From Lachnospiraceae bacterium (GTDB lineage: Bacteria; Bacillota; Clostridia; Lachnospirales; Lachnospiraceae): a stretch of 64,000 bases of DNA. Position 1 is the first letter of the stretch. Every line of letters starts with the position of its first letter. Of this stretch, positions 58,930 through 64,000 are shown piece after piece. The stretch is from positions 124,001-188,000 of the forward strand of contig SVEF01000003.1 in the NCBI GenBank assembly GCA_015057585.1. The letters run 5' to 3'. A model generated the notes under the pieces. That model was not told the origin of the DNA. It ran no database searches and worked only from the letters and a program-made list of their open reading frames with translations. The translations under genes were made by a program, and so were the position numbers.

Positions 58930-59625
58930 TTATTCACCGGCACAGACGGTTATAAAGTATACCTGCTTCACTCCTGATTCCTTTAAAACACCGGCACAAG
59001 CCGTCAGTGTACTTCCCGTTGTCACAATATCATCTATCAACAAAACCGCCTGTGGCATCACGGCACTCTTTTTGTCTTTACGGATGCAATAGACATCGGC
59101 AACATTTCTGCTGCGCTGTTCCAGCGACATATATTTTTGGTCTTTTGTATGCTTCGTTTTCTGCAACAGATTTTTTACCGGAATCCCAAGTTCTTTTCCC
59201 AGTGCCCTTGCAAGCAGTTCCGCCTGGTTAAACCCTCTCTTTTGCTGCTTTGTCCAATGTAGCGGAACCGGAACAATGCATTCCGCTCCGGTTTCCAAAA
59301 GGAAGGAACGACAATGGCTTTTCATTTGTTTTGCAAGAAACACCAGTATCGTTTCTGTCCCATCCCGCTTTACTTTACGTATCATACTTCCCGCGGTATT
59401 CTGATACCGGTAGACGCTTCGTCCACCGTCCCAAACACGATTCTTTACCATACAGACAGGACAGTACTCTTCGTCCTCCGATGCAAGCGGTTTCCCACAC
59501 TTTTTACAAAACGGTTCCGAAAGAACCGGCAATCTGTTTTCACAAAGCGAATGTATCATCGCCCCTTTGGGGAGTACCGGCTTTTCACAAACCGGGCATC
59601 TGGTCGGATACAACCATTCTAACAT
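58930..59625 (-). CDS. comFC: ComF family phosphoribosyltransferase-like protein
   Basis: A 231-residue protein. N-terminal zinc fingers (CPVCEKPV, CKKCGKPL, CPVC) are followed by a type I phosphoribosyltransferase fold with VLLIDDIVTTGSTLTAC as the PRPP loop. ComFC helps single-stranded DNA uptake or integration in naturally competent Firmicutes. Here comFA is absent, and the gene sits between a nucleotidyltransferase and the YvyF-like gene, a common flagellar-region context. Confidence 0.9.
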   Translation of the reverse strand: MLEWLYPTRCPVCEKPVLPKGAMIHSLCENRLPVLSEPFCKKCGKPLASEDEEYCPVCMVKNRVWDGGRSVYRYQNTAGSMIRKVKRDGTETILVFLAKQMKSHCRSFLLETGAECIVPVPLHWTKQQKRGFNQAELLARALGKELGIPVKNLLQKTKHTKDQKYMSLEQRSRNVADVYCIRKDKKSAVMPQAVLLIDDIVTTGSTLTACAGVLKESGVKQVYFITVCAGE

Positions 59626-59679
59626 CTGACTTCCTTTCCGACTGTCTCTCCCAAAGATTATATCGGACGATTCTTTCTG

Positions 59680-60600
59680 TTACTGAAATAATTTTTCCGG
59701 ATATTCGCCCTTTTCGTACAAAGCGCGGAACGAGCTCACCACCATCTCTTTGTCCTCATGATAAGTAACGCCAAACCACTTATCCTTACTCGTCAATACG
59801 GAAACCTCTGCCTTTCCTTCCCGAAGCAGACTTCCGACCACCTCCGGAAGTAAAAATTCTGCCTTGGTTTCGTTTCCTGAAATTCCTTCGAGGAATTCTG
59901 TAAAACGTGCTTCCAGCGTATCCAAAAAGTCCGGCGTAAAGCCCCACATATTCATGGAAACCGGCGTTGTCAAAGCAAGTTCCACCGGTTCTCCGGCACC
60001 GTTCTTTGCCACGGCAATCTCACCCTTCTTTTCAATACCAAACGTTTCTTCAATATGTGTCAGCTTATGCGCTTCGTCCACACGGCAAACCCCTCTGGTC
60101 ACCTGTCCGTTTTCACTCAATGTATTTTCGAGCACAAATCCCACCATGCTAAACGGCATACAATGCGGATTCATGGATACATTCGCAAGAAAATCGTGGA
60201 TTTTAATAAATGCTTCTTTCCCGTAATAGTCATCTGCATTGATGACTGCAAACGGTTCCTTTACCGTTCCGAGACACGAAAGAATCGCATGTCCCGTTCC
60301 CCATGGCTTGGTTCTTCCTTCCGGTACCGAAAATCCCTCCGGAAGATTGTCAAGTTCCTGGAATACATATTCCACTTCTACCTTTTCCGCCACCGACGGT
60401 TTAATTATTTTCTTGAACTCTTCATACAGTTCTTTTCGGGTAATAAACACCACTTTATCGAAGCCTGCTGCGATTGCATCATAAATGGAATATTCCATAA
60501 TAATCTCACCGCTGACTCCGACATGTTCCAACTGCTTGATTCCACCGCCGTAACGGCTTCCCATTCCCGCAGCCATAATGACCAGTGCTGTCTTATTCAC
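59680..60600 (-). CDS. Nucleotidyltransferase (NTP transferase superfamily)
   Basis: A 306-residue sugar-phosphate nucleotidylyltransferase-type protein. VIMAAGMGSRYGGGIKQLEHV is the nucleotide-binding start, and NADDYYGKEAF carries the metal-binding Asp. The C-terminal half (about 200-306) lacks the left-handed helix repeats of GlmU-type enzymes, so the sugar or alcohol substrate is unclear. It lies between recD2 and comFC on the same strand. Confidence 0.83.
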   Translation of the reverse strand: MNKTALVIMAAGMGSRYGGGIKQLEHVGVSGEIIMEYSIYDAIAAGFDKVVFITRKELYEEFKKIIKPSVAEKVEVEYVFQELDNLPEGFSVPEGRTKPWGTGHAILSCLGTVKEPFAVINADDYYGKEAFIKIHDFLANVSMNPHCMPFSMVGFVLENTLSENGQVTRGVCRVDEAHKLTHIEETFGIEKKGEIAVAKNGAGEPVELALTTPVSMNMWGFTPDFLDTLEARFTEFLEGISGNETKAEFLLPEVVGSLLREGKAEVSVLTSKDKWFGVTYHEDKEMVVSSFRALYEKGEYPEKLFQ

Positions 60601-60674
60601 AATCCGTCACCTCTTTTTTCTTTTTTCACTTACCCTTATCATATCACAGATTATAAAAAGTTGCCATCCTTATT

Positions 60675-62888
60675 TCACATTTCACGGATTGCCCGGGCAA
60701 GTCCCGAATAACGCTTCATTTCCATTTCATTTCTTACCATCATCTGCACGGTATCCGGACTTCCCACAATCGTCACACACTTCTTCGCACGCGTCACAGC
60801 GGTATAAAGCACGTTCCGGTTAAACAACAGTCTTGGTCCGGCAAGGAGCGGAATCACTACCGCAGGATATTCACTTCCCTGGGATTTATGTATCGTAATT
60901 GCATAGGCAAGCACCAGTTCATCCAGTCCTGAAAACGGGTATTCCACCATACGTCCTTCCTCAAACTCAACCGTCACCTGTTCTGCAAACAGATTGATTT
61001 CCCGGATAATACCGCAGTCTCCGTTAAACACTCCGGTTCCTGCCTCCACCGGAATCCCGTACCGGCTTCTGACCTCCCATTCCAGCTGATAATTATTTTT
61101 TATCTGCATCACCTTATCGCCTTCCCGAAAGACTCTGCCACCCGGAAGTTCTTTTTCCATCTTCCCCGGCCCAGGCGGATTGAGTGCCTCCTGAAGTGCA
61201 GCATTTAAGTTTTCTGCCCCAAGTTCTCCCGCCTTCATCGGCGTCAGCACCTGTACTTCATACGGCGATGCTTTCACATAATCTGCAATCTTTTTCTGCA
61301 CCAGATAAACGATGGAAGGAATAATCACCTGCGTATCGTTCCGGTTTAAGAAAAAGAAATCCTTATTATTGTTATCCAGGGAAATGGTCTCACCCGCATT
61401 AATTTTATGTGCATTTATAATAATCTTACTCTCTTCCGACTGCCTGAAAATCCGTGTCAATTTCACAACCGGGAACCGCTCAGAATCCATCATATCCCTA
61501 AGCACATTCCCTGCCCCCACGCTCGGCAGCTGGTTTACATCTCCGACAAAAATCACTCTTGTCCCAACCGGAACCGCCTTTAACAATGCGTGCATCAGGG
61601 AAATATCCACCATAGACATCTCATCGATAATAATCGCATCCGCTTCTAACGGATTTCCTTCATTTCTTGCAAAATCCAGCCCACCGGTCTTACTTTCCGG
61701 ATCCTTGGTCAATTCTAACATACGGTGAATGGTTCTGGCTTCCACGCCGGTCGTTTCTGACATCCTTTTTGCCGCACGTCCGGTCGGCGCTGCAAGAAGC
61801 ACATCCATTCCCTCCGATTCAAAGAAACGGATAATGGTATTGATGGTTGTCGTCTTGCCGGTACCCGGACCGCCGGTCAAAATAAAAACACCATTTTGCA
61901 CAGCTTCTATAACTGCCTTACGCTGCAGTTCATCCAATTCTATCTCTAAATTTTTTTCCAGGCCTGTCACCCTCTGTTCCACAACACGCATCGGCACATC
62001 ATACCGGCAGTTCAAATCGCAAAGCATCCGGGCCGTATCCAGCTCCAAATAATAATAACTTGCCACATAAACCTGCCGCACGCCCTCTTCTTCCTTAAAT
62101 ATAACGCTTCGCTCCAGCGCAAGCTGTGTCAGCTGCCGCTCCATGCTCTCCTGAGGCACACGGATGACCTCCTCTGCCTGACGATAAAGTTCCTCTTCGG
62201 GCAGATACACGTGTCCGTTCCCGATTGCCTGCGTCAGCACATAATAGAGCGCAGCCTTAACGCGGTAATCGTCATCCGGCGCAATTCCTCCCTGCAGGGC
62301 AATTTCATCCGCAATTTTGAAGCCTACGCCGTCAATATCTTCTGCCAGGCGATATGGATTATCCCGCATTACCTGATACATCCGTTCCCCATAGTACTGG
62401 TAAATTTTCACCGCCAGTTGATTGGAAATTCCGTATTTCTGAAGGAAAATCATCGCATGACGCATTTCCCGTTTTTCTTCAAACTGCCGATAAATTTCTC
62501 CTGCAATCCGTTCAGAAATCCCTTTGATTTCTACCAGACGCTCCGGTTCTTCCTCAATAATACGAAAGGTATCTTCCTTAAACTTCTTTACTATTCTTGC
62601 AGCAAGTGCTGCACCGACTCCTTTGATGGCTCCGGATGCCAGATACCGCTCCATCGCCTGCCCGTCTTTCGGTTCCACGCTTTGATATGAAACCATCTTA
62701 ATCTGTTCGCCGTATTTTGGATTAAAAGTAAGTTCCCCTTCAATATGCAGAAATTCGCCTTCTTCCACATGTGGGAACGTGCCGACGCAATACAAATCAT
62801 CCTCCTCTGAAGACAGGGTCAGTACCGTATAACCATTTTCGCCGCGATATACAATTTTCTCAACATAACCTTCCCATGTTTCTAGCAT
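60675..62888 (-). CDS. recD2: RecD2-type SF1B DNA helicase
   Basis: A 737-residue DNA helicase. The N-terminal region has an OB-like start (YTVLTLSSEEDDLYCVGTFP) and helix-hairpin-helix blocks (GAIKGVGAALAARIVKKF). Walker A is LTGGPGTGKTTTINTI, Walker B DEMSMVDISLMHAL, and later motifs are FVGDVNQLPSVGAGNVLRD and AITIHKSQGSEYPAVV. It unwinds DNA 5' to 3' in repair. I use the ATG at 62888 (AGAGG about 12 nt upstream); a GTG at 62924 is possible but lacks a site. The flagellar genes lie upstream, beyond a hairpin. Confidence 0.92.
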   Translation of the reverse strand: MLETWEGYVEKIVYRGENGYTVLTLSSEEDDLYCVGTFPHVEEGEFLHIEGELTFNPKYGEQIKMVSYQSVEPKDGQAMERYLASGAIKGVGAALAARIVKKFKEDTFRIIEEEPERLVEIKGISERIAGEIYRQFEEKREMRHAMIFLQKYGISNQLAVKIYQYYGERMYQVMRDNPYRLAEDIDGVGFKIADEIALQGGIAPDDDYRVKAALYYVLTQAIGNGHVYLPEEELYRQAEEVIRVPQESMERQLTQLALERSVIFKEEEGVRQVYVASYYYLELDTARMLCDLNCRYDVPMRVVEQRVTGLEKNLEIELDELQRKAVIEAVQNGVFILTGGPGTGKTTTINTIIRFFESEGMDVLLAAPTGRAAKRMSETTGVEARTIHRMLELTKDPESKTGGLDFARNEGNPLEADAIIIDEMSMVDISLMHALLKAVPVGTRVIFVGDVNQLPSVGAGNVLRDMMDSERFPVVKLTRIFRQSEESKIIINAHKINAGETISLDNNNKDFFFLNRNDTQVIIPSIVYLVQKKIADYVKASPYEVQVLTPMKAGELGAENLNAALQEALNPPGPGKMEKELPGGRVFREGDKVMQIKNNYQLEWEVRSRYGIPVEAGTGVFNGDCGIIREINLFAEQVTVEFEEGRMVEYPFSGLDELVLAYAITIHKSQGSEYPAVVIPLLAGPRLLFNRNVLYTAVTRAKKCVTIVGSPDTVQMMVRNEMEMKRYSGLARAIREM

Positions 62889-62935
62889 CTTGTTCCCTAA
62901 CCTCTTTCCATCCTGATACAGCACCGTAAGACAAA

Positions 62936-62974
62936 CGAAGTCAGGCGTGGAGCATTATCCCACCCTGACCTTCG
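62936..62974 (-). terminator. Hairpin after flgJ, possible terminator
   Basis: CGAAGTCAGG...TGG pairs with CCA...CCTGACCTTCG with small bulges. On the minus strand TTTGTC follows, a weak T-run, so partial read-through into recD2 is plausible. Confidence 0.65.
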
Positions 62975-62985
62975 CTATTTCCTCT

Positions 62986-63324
62986 TTAGTTTCTCTTCAT
63001 CGACTCATACAGCATCTGTGCAATCCCCAGATCTGCATTCTCTGCTATCAATTCAGCGTAAGACTGATTTAATTTATCGCCAAACATCTTCATGTAGTCG
63101 CCTTCACTATCCTCATCTTCCAACATCGCACTCTTTGTCGATTTGATTACCTGCTCGATGAGATAGGTTTCAAATTCTTTGCAGGCATCCATCAATTCTT
63201 CGTCGGTAGCTTCTGTTTGCCCAATATTACTTAACGAAGCCGATAATTTTTCTGCCTTCGCCGCGGACCCGGAAGATGCCGTCTGCTGTGCCATTAAATA
63301 TTCACTTCCGATTGAAATCGACAT
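62986..63324 (-). CDS. flgJ: Flagellar rod-binding protein FlgJ, short form
   Basis: A 112-residue protein with only the rod-binding domain (DACKEFETYLIEQVIKSTKS and DKLNQSYAELIAENADLGIAQML); the muramidase domain of proteobacterial FlgJ is missing, as is usual in Firmicutes. It helps assemble the flagellar rod. It follows the flgG-type gene by 31 bp on the same strand. Confidence 0.9.
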   Translation of the reverse strand: MSISIGSEYLMAQQTASSGSAAKAEKLSASLSNIGQTEATDEELMDACKEFETYLIEQVIKSTKSAMLEDEDSEGDYMKMFGDKLNQSYAELIAENADLGIAQMLYESMKRN

Positions 63325-63355
63325 GTCTTATCCTGCCTTTCTCTGCTTACCGGTT

Positions 63356-64000
63356 TTATCCACGCAGATTATTTGCCTGCTGAAGCATCTGGTCTGATGC
63401 AGTAATTACCTTGGAATTCATTTCATAAGCACGCTGTGCCACAATCAGATTTACCATTTCATCTACCGTTTCCACATTAGACGCTTCCAAATATTTGGAC
63501 AGGACACGGGATCTCTTCAGTGCCGCATCCTCACCTTCCAGCCTTGGTTCGCCGGATGCATCCGACTGCGCATACAAACTGCCCGACAGTTTCTCAAGCC
63601 CCGCCGGATTGTTAAACTGCACCACGCCAAACTGTACATCTAAATCAATCACAATATCCTGCGCATTGCGGTAATAAAAACGGCCTTCCTCATCGATGGT
63701 AATATTCGATGCATCGATGGATTCGTCAAACACAATGGTCTCACCCGTATCACTTAAAATCGGATACCCGTCCGAGGTACAGAGTGTCAGGCCGTCCACA
63801 CCAATCGACATATTGAATGCACCGTTTCTTGTATAAGAAACCGTTCCGTCCGGCATTGCTACCTGGAAAAAGCCATTGCCATCCAGTGCAAAATCATATG
63901 TATTGCCGGTAGCCGTCAATGTACCCTGTGTGAATCTCGATGTAATCGAGCCCGTACGTACACCTGCACCAACCTGTCCGATGACCGGCTTCGGATCACC
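63356..64000 (-). CDS. flgG: Flagellar hook-basal body protein, FlgG/FlgF type, 5' end outside window
   Basis: The reading frame is open to the window edge, so 214 residues of the C-terminal part are seen. It contains GAGVRTGSITSRFTQGTLTA, LDGNGFFQVAMPDGTVSYTR and the C-terminal SNVETVDEMVNLIVAQRAYE repeat of rod and hook proteins. The open frame from 63919 is only the part after an internal TTG. FlgF versus FlgG cannot be settled without the start. Confidence 0.85.
   Translation of the reverse strand, partial: GDPKPVIGQVGAGVRTGSITSRFTQGTLTATGNTYDFALDGNGFFQVAMPDGTVSYTRNGAFNMSIGVDGLTLCTSDGYPILSDTGETIVFDESIDASNITIDEEGRFYYRNAQDIVIDLDVQFGVVQFNNPAGLEKLSGSLYAQSDASGEPRLEGEDAALKRSRVLSKYLEASNVETVDEMVNLIVAQRAYEMNSKVITASDQMLQQANNLRG

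Overview
The window looks like chromosomal DNA of a motile, fermentative gut Firmicute of the Lachnospiraceae type (Roseburia, Agathobacter, Lachnospira or Butyrivibrio relatives). This is inferred from moderate GC, strong Shine-Dalgarno sites, flagellar genes (flgG, flgJ, a YvyF-type flagellar protein, yjfB), uronate and plant-polysaccharide genes, and a typical Firmicute housekeeping set (hpf, secA, prfB with its +1 frameshift, recD2, comFC, cvfB). Genus level is a guess. I see no rRNA, tRNA, CRISPR array, phage or integrase.

Layout: 1-5.1 kb, uronate catabolism (uxuB partial, uxuA) divergent from an AraC regulator and a serine hydrolase; a 212-bp imperfect palindrome separates them. 5.2-9.7 kb, a transglutaminase-like lipoprotein with a 24-bp minisatellite, then an ECF sigma factor and a large RsgI-like anti-sigma protein with PepSY and Trp/Asp-rich segments. 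10.3-11.2 kb, a Rpn/PD-(D/E)XK transposase-family gene whose Shine-Dalgarno can be masked by a hairpin. 11.3-13.8 kb, TlpA-like thioredoxin and CcdA, and cysK. 13.9-21.4 kb, a glycan locus: two GH4 enzymes, a GH141-like beta-helix lipoprotein and an AraC regulator. 21.4-26.2 kb, a five-gene operon (response regulator, kinase, membrane protein, small membrane protein, cardiolipin synthase). 26.3-30.9 kb, peroxide defence (AhpC with a domain-permuted AhpF-like reductase), an MFS exporter and an SDR. 31.0-34.7 kb, a hybrid sensor kinase with a two-receiver partner. 34.9-38.7 kb, two tandem ATPase/permease pairs behind a small repeat protein. 38.9-43.0 kb, two Old-Yellow-Enzyme/FadH-like flavoenzymes. 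43.1-46.3 kb, mntP, araD and a ribulokinase-like kinase, with a 233-bp branched inverted repeat between the last two. 46.4-51.4 kb, cheW, prfB, secA and hpf. 51.5-51.9 kb, a gene-free region with a tight DnaA-box cluster. 52-57.6 kb, ROK sugar kinase, a 147-nt hairpin, NlpC/P60 hydrolase, trxB, yjfB, a CPBP protease and an acyl-ACP thioesterase. 57.6-64 kb, cvfB, then flagellar and competence-type genes reading leftwards, with flgG running off the window end.

The parts most worth following up are the three unrelated-looking long imperfect hairpins (2541-2752, 44491-44723, 52915-53061), the DnaA-box cluster at 51671-51757, the ECF/RsgI-like/transglutaminase surface system, the permuted AhpF and the GH141/GH4 locus. 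All functional statements rest on recognisable motifs and context read by eye; no database search was run.
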